Positions 1 through 9,175 are shown, numbered from the stretch's first letter. The stretch: DNA of 45,514 bases from JAKIVR01 sp035933635 (GCA_035933635.1 DASYYY010000025.1:1-45514); one strand, 5' to 3'. Translations and numbers: made by a program. Notes: a model not told the origin generated them from the letters alone.

Positions 1-63
1 TCGTGGCCCGAGGTGAAGCGTGCGTTCCGTCAGGCGATCACCTATCGGAATCGGGACCGCGCG

Positions 64-507
64 CTACGCAAGAAGCGCTACCGGGACACCCAAGTTCGGA
101 AGTGGAGGATCCACCGACGACCTGTATGGAAGCGGCACTAGCGCGGCCATGAGGTCCTCGCGCATGCGACTTTCGAGCTGGGTCAACGCGGGGGGCCCGA
201 CCAGCACCGGATCGAAGAGCACCAACGCATCGATCGTCTCCGGGTAGCACATCGCATAGGCCAGTGCGATCCCTGCTCCGTCCCCCTCGCCGAAGAGAGT
301 GACTCGCGGAATACCCGCCGCCCCGGCCTCCGCTCGAAGTCGGGCAACCTCGCCCCCGATTTCGTACCCGACCGAGATTTTCGGATAGGCCGCCAACGCG
401 GTCTCCCAAGGGGATCCCTCGACATGCGGGTAGAGCGCTTCCATAAGATTCGCGAAGCCGCACGGTGGGATGGCGAGCGAACGGGGTAGGAGGTATGCAC
501 GTTTCAT
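64..507 (-). CDS. alpha/beta hydrolase-like protein, 3' end truncated or frameshifted
   Basis: The reading frame shows the nucleophile-elbow region of an alpha/beta hydrolase: LFGEGDGAGIALAYA (G-x-G-D-G, with Asp where Ser is usual) followed by YPETIDALVLFDPVLVGPP. The ATG at 507 is preferred to upstream codons because the preceding residues are Arg-rich and look non-coding. The frame stops at 64 after a strand that normally precedes the catalytic acid (GVPVALLA), far short of the roughly 250-residue family length. In the next frame, sequence such as VPIPIGDRLTERTL continues to the window edge and looks like the missing continuation, so a frameshift near 64 is likely. Substrate unknown. The Gly-Asp in place of the Ser nucleophile would make it a dehalogenase-like or inactive member; this is inference. 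Confidence 0.5.
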   Translation of the reverse strand: MKRAYLLPRSLAIPPCGFANLMEALYPHVEGSPWETALAAYPKISVGYEIGGEVARLRAEAGAAGIPRVTLFGEGDGAGIALAYAMCYPETIDALVLFDPVLVGPPALTQLESRMREDLMAALVPLPYRSSVDPPLPNLGVPVALLA

Positions 508-1062
508 GGCAGCTCGCGTGATCTGTCCTCGGCTCCGGTGTCGTAACGGGGACAGCCGGAACGCCAGTAACCATATCAACCCCCCCCCGGGGATGAGCCT
601 GTACCACGGCGACGAGCGGACCTGAGCGGGGGCATGGCCTTGGGATGAATTCTGAGGCCGATGGGGACCCCGTGTGCTAGGGGAGGTGAACAGAACGCGG
701 ATCGGGACCGTCCCGTCTTCTGATTGGCCGAGGGCGATCTAGAACTCCAAATCCGATCGGTGCTCGGCCGAAACTGGGACGACGACAAGCCCCAGGCTCA
801 ATCGGAATCCTGTGCAGGAGAAATTCCGGGGGTTTGGGCGAAAGGCATCAACCGCCCGGCTGGGACCCGCCTCCGGGCCGGAGTGAGGTAGCCACTACTC
901 CGTGCAATCGGGCTTGCACACTCGAAACCCTGACGGGGAATCCGGCACCGGCGGAGACTCTCGGTGCCTCCGTGCCCGAACTCTCCCGCGACGACCTACT
1001 GCTTTCCGTGGTAGGGTCTTTCTTCCGGTCGAACCTGTACTCGGACCAAGGTGCACCCGGAG
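508..1062. other. non-coding or unassigned stretch
   Basis: No frame here has a recognisable domain, a convincing promoter or protein-like composition. The open frames present are Arg/Pro/Ser-rich shadows typical of GC-rich DNA. It probably holds the upstream regions of the hydrolase-like gene on the left and the propeller gene on the right. Confidence 0.4.
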
Positions 1063-2097
1063 ATGGTCGGGTCGGAACGGGTCCACGTCCGGATCGGGCC
1101 CACGGAGTACGAGTGCATAGATCCGTGGGGGGAGCTTTCAGATCCAGAGGTAAGTCGTGCTTGGCCTCACAGCGCCGTCGCGTGGACCAGCTCGGGCCAC
1201 GTCTGGACGTTCCATCCCGCGCGCTCCTCCCTGCTGCGGCTAGACGCGGACGGGGCCGTCGTCTCGGAGCACCCGGTTCCGATCGCAGAAGCTCACGGCA
1301 TCTTCGCGGCACGGGAAGGCGCCAAGGAGTACCTCTGGCTGGCCGATGCCTCGGTGAAGCGGCGCCCTGAATCCGGGTACCAGCCAACATCCGACGATAG
1401 CGGCTCGGTCGTCGTCAAGTGCGACCTGGCCGGAAATGTCGTCCAGAGCTTGCCACGGCCGGTCCACTCGGCCTACCACAACGGTCCCTATCGACCGACA
1501 TGGGTGGGAGTCTGCGATCCGAACCACGGCGGATCAGGAGACGTCTGGGTGGCCGACGGGTACGGGCAGAGTCTCGTCCACCGATACGACGCGGCTGGAC
1601 GCCTTCTCGGGTCGCTCTCGGGTGAGGAGGGCGCGGGGCGGTTCAAGGGACCTCACATCGCCTTTCTGGACACGCGGCGGGAAGAGCCGGAGATGTACAT
1701 CGCGGACCGGGGCAACGCCCGCATCCAGGTCTACGGGATGGACGGCCGCTTCCGTCGAGTGGTGGGGGCGGGCATGCTCTCGAGCCCCACGTCGTTCGCG
1801 ATCGACGGGCCTCGGCTGCTCGTCATGGAGTACTATCCGCCGCGGATGCTTGTTCTCGACGCCACTGACTCGCTCGTGGGAATCGTGGGGGAGAACCTCA
1901 AACCGCTGGCGCAACCGTCCTTTCCCTTTGTCCGGGACTCGGAGGGGAAACCCACACCGCCCGCGGGGATGGGGAGCGGCCGCTTTGGAATCCCCCACAG
2001 CGTGACCGTCGACGGATCGGGGAATCTCTACTTCACCGACGTGGCCTTCGGGTCGCACTTTTCCAAGTGGAGACGGGTTGCGGTCGATCCCCAGTAG
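1063..2097 (+). CDS. NHL/six-bladed beta-propeller protein
   Basis: About 344 residues with propeller-blade signatures repeated along the chain: DVWVADGYGQSLVHRYDAAG, EMYIADRGNARIQVYGMDGR, RLLVMEYYPPRMLVLDATDS and NLYFTDVAFGSHFSKW. Each has the strand-Ala/Thr-Asp-N-I-x-V/h-x-Gly pattern of NHL repeats. No signal peptide or membrane segment is visible, so it is probably cytoplasmic or lacks a mapped export signal; a GTG 12 bases upstream is an alternative start. NHL propellers bind ligands, sugars or act as lyase scaffolds; no catalytic site can be assigned. It lies upstream of, and in the same orientation as, a secreted protein but with its own spacing, so an operon is not evident. Confidence 0.7.
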   Translation: MVGSERVHVRIGPTEYECIDPWGELSDPEVSRAWPHSAVAWTSSGHVWTFHPARSSLLRLDADGAVVSEHPVPIAEAHGIFAAREGAKEYLWLADASVKRRPESGYQPTSDDSGSVVVKCDLAGNVVQSLPRPVHSAYHNGPYRPTWVGVCDPNHGGSGDVWVADGYGQSLVHRYDAAGRLLGSLSGEEGAGRFKGPHIAFLDTRREEPEMYIADRGNARIQVYGMDGRFRRVVGAGMLSSPTSFAIDGPRLLVMEYYPPRMLVLDATDSLVGIVGENLKPLAQPSFPFVRDSEGKPTPPAGMGSGRFGIPHSVTVDGSGNLYFTDVAFGSHFSKWRRVAVDPQ

Positions 2098-2170
2098 TGG
2101 GCGATGGTGCCGGCAACCAATCCGTCCGTCTGAATCAATGGCGGGCGACACCTCGGGATTGGATACGGGA

Positions 2171-2177
2171 TTTATTT
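2171..2177 (+). promoter_or_regulatory. TATA-like box (TTTATTT) for the secreted protein at 2204
   Basis: An AT-rich heptamer in otherwise GC-rich DNA, 27-33 bases before the ATG at 2204. This is the spacing expected for an archaeal TATA box with a leaderless or nearly leaderless transcript, and it decides the start at 2204 over the longer open frame from 2078. Confidence 0.5.
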
Positions 2178-2203
2178 GGGTGGAAGAGATTCAGGGAGAC
2201 GAA

Positions 2204-3205
2204 ATGCCGTGGACCGCAAGGAGCTCGATTGCCTCCGGCAATCGAGCATCGCTTAGGGACAGGGTCGTCGCGGGATCCGTGGCCTTGGGAGTCGTGGCCG
2301 TCGTGATCCTGGCCGCGGCTCCAGCCGGCCTTGGGACTCCGATTGTCGCCCCTTACTCGAGCTCGAAATCCATCGTCGGCTCGGCGAGCTACGCCCAGTG
2401 CGGGGCCTCGGGCGGAAAGGCTGCCAAGTGGAACAAGACAAGCGGAGTTCTCTCAGGCGCTGTTCTTGTCTCCATACATAGCTGCCCGACTCGAATCGGT
2501 GAACCGAGTGCCTCCGCCGACCGGTGGGTTCACATCACGATTCCCTTCAACATCGCAACGCCGGGCTACTACAACGCGACTCTCAATTTCAGCTGGGCAT
2601 TCTCGAGTGCGGTCAGTCTTGTTAAGAGCCGATCCTGCCCGGCCGCGGTGAACTATCCAAACGGGTCCAACACCGTTAGCTGTTATCAACAGACGTCCTC
2701 CGAATTCTTCTTGGGCACCAACATCTGGGATCTGACGAACAATACGATCGTGAGCGCCTCGCAGAACGAGTTCATCGGATGGTATGCGTCGAATTTCATG
2801 TCCCACAACAGCTGCGATCATGGGTCGTGTTCATCATCCTCCTCCTCCTACATCTGTTCAGGGGGGCACTACCTCATTCAAAAGCCCAGTTGGGATCAAG
2901 AGGAGGAATGCTACCACCCCGGAACCTACTCGGGGAGTACGCGATTGTGGTCGAACTCGACAAGTTGGGACGGCTCATCGGGTAGCAATCTCACCCTCAT
3001 TCCCGCCCACAAGTACGCGCTAGCGGTCTTCTTTGATGTCTCTGCCTCTCTCTTCAACCAAGGCGTGAGCAGTGGGTTCAACGGATCGAGTAACTTCAGC
3101 ACGACTTTCAATCCGCCGGGAGCTTCGGGCTCGATCTCGGTGAACCTCGCCTCCTCGACCGGCGGTCTGAGTTTCACCTCTCTCGATATTGCGAAAGTCG
3201 TCTGA
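2204..3205 (+). CDS. secreted Ser/Asn-rich protein, lineage-specific family
   Basis: Starts MPWTARSS and has a hydrophobic segment at about residues 21-42 (VVAGSVALGVVAVVILAAAP), consistent with a signal peptide or N-terminal anchor. The rest (333 residues total) is an extracellular-type sequence rich in Ser, Asn, Thr and paired Cys, with many N-x-S/T sequons and a Ser run near residue 215. It ends with SGSISVNLASSTGGLSFTSLDI. The same layout (an APY segment after the anchor, WDLTNNT/LADLNNNTWG-like middle, SxNLAS-x-G end) is seen in the protein encoded at 21500-22441, so the two are likely paralogues. No enzyme domain is recognised; a surface or adhesin-like role is a guess. Confidence 0.65.
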   Translation: MPWTARSSIASGNRASLRDRVVAGSVALGVVAVVILAAAPAGLGTPIVAPYSSSKSIVGSASYAQCGASGGKAAKWNKTSGVLSGAVLVSIHSCPTRIGEPSASADRWVHITIPFNIATPGYYNATLNFSWAFSSAVSLVKSRSCPAAVNYPNGSNTVSCYQQTSSEFFLGTNIWDLTNNTIVSASQNEFIGWYASNFMSHNSCDHGSCSSSSSSYICSGGHYLIQKPSWDQEEECYHPGTYSGSTRLWSNSTSWDGSSGSNLTLIPAHKYALAVFFDVSASLFNQGVSSGFNGSSNFSTTFNPPGASGSISVNLASSTGGLSFTSLDIAKVV

Positions 3206-3335
3206 GGACAAGGGTCTAGGTCATCGGCAGCATCTGCTGAGTCTAGAACGTACGGGGCGTATCCGGCCCCGTGTGCAATGGCGCTTTCACTCCGAAGACC
3301 CGCTTGCATCTGCGGCGACCAGGTCTGGGCCTCGG

Positions 3336-4514
3336 TCAGAGCACCGTGCGACCTACGACGGCGACGGGCATGAGCCCGAGCGGCGGTAGCACGCGAGTCC
3401 GAACCCAGTGACCGACGAAGGAGCTCCCGCAGCCCCAGCTCGAGAAGACGGCGGTCGCAAAGTATCCGGATCCGGAGATGATCCCGTTGTGGTGCAATAC
3501 TGCGCGATAGCCCTCATCCACGAATTGGTCGGTCACCGTGAACACGCCAGGAGGGTAGCGACCGCTGACGTTCGTGAGGACGCGCCCGGTCGTGTAGTTG
3601 GCGACCTCGAACGTGGCATTCGAGTTGAACGCATTGCACGGGGCGCCCTGGTCGGACCAGCGGACGACGTCCCCCATCGGAACGAAACTCGTCGCGTTCC
3701 GGCTGAGCACGAACGGCGCTTGCCAATCGCCGTGGACGGCCTGGAAGTCCTGGACGTAAAGGTCTACGGCGACGGAGCGGTTGACCGGGAAGTCCGAACC
3801 GACGTACTCGAGTCCGCCTCCGTTCACCCCGTCCGTCAACCACCCGTTTTGAACGTGGTTGTACGCGTACGGCCCGGTGCCCCCACTGCTGTACCACCCG
3901 GTGCGATGAACGCCCTTGAACTGCCGATCGTTCGAGGCAAAGTTCTCGTAATGAGGGAAGACCCGAGATCCATCGTCCAGTCCGCCGTAGTGAGGGGAAA
4001 GGGTCGGCGCCTCGCCCGTCCAGTTCCCGTCCATCAACGCGCTCGACGAAAGGTTCCCGAACCCGAGGTAGACCGTTACGGTCGAGTGGGCCGGAATGCC
4101 GGCCGAAAGATTCAGCCAATAGATCGAACTGCTCGAGTTGTTCAATCCACCGGACTCGAGCCAACTCGGGACGACGGTCCCCTGCGCGTCGAAGAACATG
4201 ACATTGCGGAGATGAGCTTCCTCCCAAGCTCGGAAGTAAGTGCTGTTCACCACCACCCGTTCATTGAAGTCGTGCACCGTGGCGTTCGACTCGTTGTTTG
4301 TGATGTTGACCGGTACGTATCCGATCACACCGGCCGGGAGCAGCGGGGGCGCAGCGCCGAGGGCCGGTGTGGACCCACCACCCGTGATGGGGAGGGGGTC
4401 GTGGATGGTCGGGGGGATTGCGACAACGAAGGCTGCGAGGAGCACGACTCCCAACTGGAGGGAACGGCTCGCGAGTGCGCGCCCCCAAGGGGCGCCCCGC
4501 CGCTCCAGCACCAT
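3336..4514 (-). CDS. exported DUF2341-domain protein
   Basis: The ATG at 4514 gives MVLERRGAPWGRALASRS followed by a hydrophobic stretch (LQLGVVLLAAFVVAIPP), a signal peptide or anchor. About 392 residues. The segment PVNITNNESNATVHDFNERV through AHLRNVMFFDAQGTVVPSWL and IPAHSTVTVYLGFGNLSS matches the DUF2341 pattern, a jelly-roll-like extracellular domain common in archaeal surface proteins. The following half (HYENFASNDRQFKGVHR onward) resembles the lectin-like region that often follows DUF2341. Asn-x-Ser/Thr sequons are frequent, fitting an N-glycosylated surface protein. It likely binds a carbohydrate or polymer outside the cell; the ligand is unknown. Confidence 0.65.
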   Translation of the reverse strand: MVLERRGAPWGRALASRSLQLGVVLLAAFVVAIPPTIHDPLPITGGGSTPALGAAPPLLPAGVIGYVPVNITNNESNATVHDFNERVVVNSTYFRAWEEAHLRNVMFFDAQGTVVPSWLESGGLNNSSSSIYWLNLSAGIPAHSTVTVYLGFGNLSSSALMDGNWTGEAPTLSPHYGGLDDGSRVFPHYENFASNDRQFKGVHRTGWYSSGGTGPYAYNHVQNGWLTDGVNGGGLEYVGSDFPVNRSVAVDLYVQDFQAVHGDWQAPFVLSRNATSFVPMGDVVRWSDQGAPCNAFNSNATFEVANYTTGRVLTNVSGRYPPGVFTVTDQFVDEGYRAVLHHNGIISGSGYFATAVFSSWGCGSSFVGHWVRTRVLPPLGLMPVAVVGRTVL

Positions 4515-4862
4515 CAGACCTGGGATCCGGGATGCCGGCCCTCTACATAGTCCTCCGCTGCGAGCGCGAAATCGAGCGGATGCACGACGCCGGGGCGTCA
4601 CCCCGCGCGGCGGCATCGGCAATTTTTCGGACTAGGCCGGGCTTGGCCGCCTCGGTTGGGGGCGAGCCCCCTACATGTTCGCGGATTCACTCGCGCCACG
4701 CCAACTCCAACGGAATCTCGATCCAGTTGCCCGGACGGTCCAGCGCTTCGTGTCCAGGTTGCCCTAGCGCCTGCACGGAGGCAGCAGCGAGCCGGGAGCG
4801 CCTTACACCATGCTTGGGTGGAACTGGGCAGTCACTCAAACCGGGGGCATCTCGGAGACGTC
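4515..4862. other. intergenic stretch without a credible gene
   Basis: This stretch lies between the start of the DUF2341 gene and the stop of the YVTN propeller gene, both on the minus strand. The only open frames are Arg/Ala/Pro-rich shadows. It probably contains the DUF2341 gene promoter, but no clear TATA box is visible. Confidence 0.4.
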
Positions 4863-5849
4863 CTAGGGGACTTCGTACATGCGGTACCCACCGCTGACGT
4901 AAACCTTGTCGTCGTATTCACTGTAGGTGATTCCTCCCGTTGGAGCGGATCCGGAGCCAAGTGCGATCGTCTTGACAATCTTGAGTCCGCTGATCTCTAT
5001 GACGGCGGCCGAGCTCGACAACGCGACGTAGATTCGCAGGTTCGCTTGATCAAAGGTCACTCCGACCGGATAACTGCCTACCTTGAGGGTGGCGTTGATA
5101 GACCCAAAACCGGTCATGGCCGTGACATTCGGCGAGTTCCCCCCTACGATGTAGTCCAGGTGGTCGGCAGGGTCGAAGGCGATTGGCCCGGGCAAGTACA
5201 TCTTGGTGGAATAGTGGCTCGATGAGAATGCATTCACAGCGGAGGCGATGATCGTGACATTGCCGCCATTCGACACGAGCAACGTCCCATCCCAAGGATC
5301 GTAGCCAACCGAATTCGGGCCAAGCCCGACAGCGATCGACTTGGTGATGGTCGTCCCGGAAATCGTCGTCAAGTTTGACCAGCCGCTGTTCGCGACGACC
5401 ATGTCGGCCTCCCCGGGATTGTAGGTAATCCCCATGGGTTTGGAGAAGGCGCCGGAATTCAGGGTCGTGAGGATTTTCGTCCCCTTTATCACATAGACTT
5501 GGTTGAGGTGGAAGTCGGTAACGTAGACGTAGTCATTGGAGGGGTTGAATGCCGCAGCCCACGGGATTCCTCCCGTGGCGGTCTTGATGGAGCCGACCGC
5601 CTTGCACGGCGCCTTGAGGATCGTGATGTTCGCGGTAGCGTAGTTGGGGATGTACAAGGTGTGTGTGACCGGATCGTACGTTGAAAAATAGGGGGCACCG
5701 CCTGCTGCACAAGTCACCAAAGCGGGCGAGTGGAGCGTCGAGGCTGCCTGCGCGGCCGCGGAGAGAGGGGAAAGGAGGGTCAGCACCAGCGCGGCCGTCG
5801 CAACCCAAAGCCAGAACCAGTTTGATCGCGTCCCCCTGCTTGAATTCAT
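4863..5849 (-). CDS. secreted YVTN-family beta-propeller protein
   Basis: The ATG at 5849 yields MNSSRGTRSNWFWLWVATAA, a typical signal peptide ending near the Ala-rich SAAAQAAS. The 328-residue protein then shows roughly 42-residue repeats with the YVTN signature: TLYIPNYATANITILK, YVYVTDFHLNQVYVIKG, DMVVANSGWSNLTTISG, TLLVSNGGNVTIIAS, RIYVALSSSAAVIEISG and KVYVSGGYRMYEVP. This fills a seven-blade propeller. Members are secreted or surface proteins, some in S-layers; no enzymatic residues can be pointed to. The open frame continues upstream of 5849 but that part is Arg-rich and unlike the protein. A TATA-like TTTATA at 5910-5915 lies 61 bases upstream, implying a leader of about 30 nt. Confidence 0.75.
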   Translation of the reverse strand: MNSSRGTRSNWFWLWVATAALVLTLLSPLSAAAQAASTLHSPALVTCAAGGAPYFSTYDPVTHTLYIPNYATANITILKAPCKAVGSIKTATGGIPWAAAFNPSNDYVYVTDFHLNQVYVIKGTKILTTLNSGAFSKPMGITYNPGEADMVVANSGWSNLTTISGTTITKSIAVGLGPNSVGYDPWDGTLLVSNGGNVTIIASAVNAFSSSHYSTKMYLPGPIAFDPADHLDYIVGGNSPNVTAMTGFGSINATLKVGSYPVGVTFDQANLRIYVALSSSAAVIEISGLKIVKTIALGSGSAPTGGITYSEYDDKVYVSGGYRMYEVP

Positions 5850-6526
5850 GTTGCGTGTGCTGACCGCCGGCCCGGGCAGGCAATCCCCGGCCTGTCGTAT
5901 AACTGCGACTATAAAGGGGGTTCGTGAAACGGAAAATCTCTCAAGATGTCGACGCCGGTTACCCCTCCGGTGCGATTCGTGGCCGGGCTGCCGCGGCCCA
6001 GCGAGACCCTCACTCAGCTCTTGTTCGGTGTCGTTCGATCGGTGGGGAATCCCCCGGCCCGCTGTCGAGCCGTAGGGATCGCCCTCCCGCGGCTCCTGTC
6101 GACGGCCTGAGGACAGTTGCGATTGGGTCGTGGGTCCCCCTACCTCGCCGATGTCCTGCTCCCGGGAGATTTCAGTGCGAGCAGCATCGGGTCGGCCGCC
6201 ACTCGCGGGAGCCATCCCGCCACGGTGTGCAGTAGCGCCTGCAGCTCGCCGACATTTGCAGGGCCACCCTCCGCGACGCGTGAGGATCCTGGAGCGCATC
6301 CGAGCCGCTCGGAAGCGGAGCACTCCGCAGTCGCCTCCTGGTGACCGAGCGCGGCGCGACGCCCCGAATGTCACGTATGTAGAGGACCGGGCAGCGGCCT
6401 ACCACGCGCCGCTCGAAGTGGTTTGAGATTTCATTCGTGGCGACCCGCCCCATGCGCAGGCTCAGACCGCGGTGGTACGGGGCTTCGAAGAGAAGGCAGC
6501 CTTCAACGTCACGAGGCTTCTCGAGG
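5850..6526. other. divergent intergenic region
   Basis: The region separates the YVTN propeller gene (minus strand) from the PKD-kelch gene (plus strand). At 5910-5915 the minus strand reads TTTATA, a plausible promoter for the left gene. The middle (about 5930-6430) contains only low-quality frames rich in Arg, Ser and Pro and I see no gene in it. Confidence 0.4.
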
Positions 6527-6534
6527 TATTTATC
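6527..6534 (+). promoter_or_regulatory. TATA-like box (TATTTATC), leaderless promoter
   Basis: TATTTATC ends 22 bases before the GTG at 6556, an archaeal leaderless arrangement. It sits inside the upstream extension of the open frame, which argues that translation starts at 6556 rather than at 6472. Confidence 0.55.
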
Positions 6535-6555
6535 GACGGAACCTTACCCTGGCGC

Positions 6556-8142
6556 GTGACATCCTCGAAGAATTGGACCCCGACTCGCCGGAATGTAGGT
6601 TCTATTGTGTGGTTTTTGGTGACTGCCTCGCTGGTGGCGGTCCCAGGTACCGCGGTGGTCGTGCACACGATCGCTGCCGCCAGTGGATCCGCCGCTCACT
6701 TTGAGCCGCTGTCGTTGCGATCGGCCTGCGGTTCGCCTACCATTTCCTTGGGGACCCCCTCGGTAAGCGGACCAAATGCCAGCGTGAATGGGATAACCCT
6801 GCCCGGGTCGGGCGGTTGCACCATCACCTCGATCAAGTGGTCCTGGGGCGACTCGATCTCCGGGAAGTCATGGTTCCCTGCAACTCACGTCTACAACGCC
6901 ACGGGGAACTACTCGGTCACGGCCGTCACGCACCAAAGTGATGGACAGGTCGCGAGCAACTCGACTTTGATCGCCATCTCGACGACCTGTCTCCGGCCGA
7001 AAATTTCGCTGTCGACGACGAGCACGTCGGGCTTGGTGGCGAGCGTCAGCGGAACGGCCGTGGCGGGGTCCTCGTACTGCGTCATCGGAGCCGTCACTTG
7101 GTCATGGGGGGATGGGCAGACTTCGACCTCGGCGTTCCCTGCCACTCACAGATACTCCCTACCCGGGTCGTACCTCGTCGCCGTCACGGCGCATCAGAGC
7201 GATCGGCAAACGGCGACGGTCCTCGGGAATGTGTCGGTCTCCACGGGGGGCGGCTGGGGCGTCCACCCCTCTGGCCGCGTCTTCTTCTCAATGGCGTACG
7301 ACGCCAAGAACCAGTACGTGGTGCTGTTCGGAGGTCAGAATTCGACTTCGGTCCTAGCTGACACTTGGAAGTATGCCGGCGGTGTTTGGACGCAGCTCCA
7401 TCCCGCTTCGTCTCCAGGTGCCCGGGAGCAGGCGGCCATGGCCTACGATGCGAAGGATGGGTACGTCGTCCTGTTCGGTGGCATCGGGCCCAACTTCGGG
7501 TCCCCAAACCTGGGCGACACCTGGAAGTTCGTCGGCGGCGCCTGGACCCAGCTCCACCCCTCGACTTCGCCTTCCGCGAGATCGGCAGCGATGCTCACCT
7601 ATGATGCCAAGCTTGGGAAACTCGTCTTGTTCGGTGGCGGCAACTCGGGGGGTAAGTTGAACGACACGTGGACCTTCTCTGCGGGTAACTGGACCCAGCT
7701 GAACCTGACCACATCGCCCTCGTCGAGGGTAAACGGCGGTTTCGCCTACGACGCATCCAACGGCTGGGTCATCCTCTACGGCGGCGCCGGGGCGGCAAGA
7801 GTCAACGACACCTGGGCGTTCAACGGCACCGGGTGGACGAGGCTGGGGGTCTCTCACCACCCGACCGCCGATGATGGGACGGCCGCGGCCTACGACCCGA
7901 ACGACCACTCCGTCATCGTGTTTGGTGGATCCAATGCACTACAGGTCCTGAACCAGACCTGGGCGTTCAACTCGAACCGTTGGACCAACCTCACCGCCGC
8001 AAGCGGCTCGACGCCCCCGGCTCGGCAGTATGCAGGTCTGGTGTACGATGTTCGTGACGGCTGCCTCGTGCTGTTCGGTGGCCTGAACGGGGTGTTCGCC
8101 TCGCCGTCCAGCTTCTACTCCGACACGTGGACCTTCACGTAG
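6556..8142 (+). CDS. exported PKD-kelch protein
   Basis: From the GTG at 6556 the protein is 528 residues. A hydrophobic segment (VGSIVWFLVTASLVAVPGTA, about residues 15-34) is a signal or anchor. Two PKD-like domains follow, each with the W-S-W-G-D signature (IKWSWGDSISGKS; VTWSWGDGQTSTS) and a closing TATHxYxxxGxYxVxVT strand pair. Then come six kelch repeats of about 50 residues, each with AYDAKxGYVVLFGG and a DTWxxxxGxWTxL end. The kelch part forms a six-bladed propeller, the PKD domains act as spacers or adhesive modules; all would face outside. It belongs to the same kelch family as the genes at 12337 and 16321 in this window. Ligand unknown. Confidence 0.75.
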   Translation: MTSSKNWTPTRRNVGSIVWFLVTASLVAVPGTAVVVHTIAAASGSAAHFEPLSLRSACGSPTISLGTPSVSGPNASVNGITLPGSGGCTITSIKWSWGDSISGKSWFPATHVYNATGNYSVTAVTHQSDGQVASNSTLIAISTTCLRPKISLSTTSTSGLVASVSGTAVAGSSYCVIGAVTWSWGDGQTSTSAFPATHRYSLPGSYLVAVTAHQSDRQTATVLGNVSVSTGGGWGVHPSGRVFFSMAYDAKNQYVVLFGGQNSTSVLADTWKYAGGVWTQLHPASSPGAREQAAMAYDAKDGYVVLFGGIGPNFGSPNLGDTWKFVGGAWTQLHPSTSPSARSAAMLTYDAKLGKLVLFGGGNSGGKLNDTWTFSAGNWTQLNLTTSPSSRVNGGFAYDASNGWVILYGGAGAARVNDTWAFNGTGWTRLGVSHHPTADDGTAAAYDPNDHSVIVFGGSNALQVLNQTWAFNSNRWTNLTAASGSTPPARQYAGLVYDVRDGCLVLFGGLNGVFASPSSFYSDTWTFT

Positions 8143-8362
8143 CGCGGAGATCCCCGAACTACGTGCAACAGGGGTTGCGGCATGGCAGCTTCTTTTCGAG
8201 CCAAGAGACGCCCACGACAGTGACTTCGACCGCAACTTCGCACTTTTCGCCCGGTCCTGAACCGTTTCACAGGGCTTCGACCCCGCATCGTATGAGGGCA
8301 CCCCGAACGCCCGGACGTAGCGCCCGGAGTGCCGCGGTCGTGGGGTTTGGCGTGGTGATTCT

Positions 8363-9076
8363 CTATGCAGGCACCGGGTCGGTCGCTGCCGACGTTGAAA
8401 CAGGACTGGCCCGAACCAGGGCCCCCGCGTTGATGACAGGATGCGGCCTCGCGGTTGTCGGAACCGTCTCGAAGGTCTGGAGCAGCCGAAGAACCAGCTC
8501 CTCCTCCGAGCCGGTGGCATCCGAGACGTAGGCGAAACGCACGCCGAACGACCCTACGTCCTCGCGCAATTGGTGGCAGAGCGCCTCGATAGCGGCGCTT
8601 CCGATCGCGGCGGCGGCAAGACTCCCGACCGGAGCGGCTCTCTTGGGGACCGCCGTCGCCAGTACGGTTCCACGGCCCTGATAGGCCATCTCCCGAGCCG
8701 CAGCGGCCATCGTGACGAAGTTCGAACGCGTGCGGGTGAACGCAACCGCGTGGAACTGCTCGTCGGTGAGATTGCACAGGCGGGCGGGCCCCTCGATCCC
8801 CATGTAGGCCAGATTGAGGCTCACATCAACCGTCCCGTGCTTCACGACGACCTGGTGCAGATGCTCGTCGACGGAATGGGCGTCGAGCGGGTAGACCTGG
8901 GCGACATCGGCCTCGCCGCCCGCGTCCCGGACTCCCTGCGCCACCGGCAAGAGTTGGTCGGGGGATCCCCCCGCCAAATAGACTGTCGCCCCCTCCTGCG
9001 CGAAGGACCTCGCGACTGGGGCAATTGCCGCACTCTGGGCACCGTAGATGACCGCGCTCTTTCCGCGTAGCCGCAT
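8363..9076 (-). CDS. SDR-fold protein lacking the catalytic motif
   Basis: The start MRLRGKSAVIYGAQSAAI corresponds to the first strand and nucleotide-binding turn of a short-chain dehydrogenase/reductase, but the usual TGxxxGIG is YGAQSAAIA. Later segments fit SDR topology: DVSLNLAYMG replaces the NNAG motif, and LAAAAIGSAAIEALCHQLRE stands where YxxxK should be, with neither Tyr nor Lys present. Length (237 residues) is normal for SDRs. It is therefore either a non-catalytic NAD(P)-binding protein or has a changed chemistry. The ATG at 9076 is preferred because a TATA-like CATTAAGTAG lies at 9111-9120, and a TTTAG-N4-CTAAA palindrome just upstream suggests control shared with the neighbouring AbrB-like gene. 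Confidence 0.65.
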   Translation of the reverse strand: MRLRGKSAVIYGAQSAAIAPVARSFAQEGATVYLAGGSPDQLLPVAQGVRDAGGEADVAQVYPLDAHSVDEHLHQVVVKHGTVDVSLNLAYMGIEGPARLCNLTDEQFHAVAFTRTRSNFVTMAAAAREMAYQGRGTVLATAVPKRAAPVGSLAAAAIGSAAIEALCHQLREDVGSFGVRFAYVSDATGSEEELVLRLLQTFETVPTTARPHPVINAGALVRASPVSTSAATDPVPA

Positions 9077-9129
9077 GTTCGCTCGCTCCGAGGGTTGGAA
9101 CATTCAAGGACTACTTAATGCACGCTTTC

Positions 9130-9143
9130 TTTAGGCACCTAAA
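9130..9143. promoter_or_regulatory. palindromic operator TTTAG-N4-CTAAA, copy 1
   Basis: TTTAGGCACCTAAA is a perfect inverted repeat just upstream of the TATA-like box of the SDR-like gene (minus strand). Two further copies with the same half-sites and spacing lie at 9162-9175 and 9580-9593. Shared half-sites around an AbrB-like gene suggest a binding site for that regulator; this is inference. Confidence 0.5.
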
Positions 9144-9161
9144 ACATCATCCGACATGGAA

Positions 9162-9175
9162 ATTAGAATACTAAA
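9162..9175. promoter_or_regulatory. palindromic operator, copy 2 (imperfect)
   Basis: ATTAGAATACTAAA matches the TTTAG-N4-CTAAA pattern in all but the first base. Its centre lies 32 bases from that of copy 1, about three helical turns, so two dimers could bind on the same face. Confidence 0.45.

Noticed and set aside
834..1370. 178-codon plus-strand frame before the NHL gene
   Set aside because: Starts with TTG, overlaps the NHL gene and has no domain or promoter.
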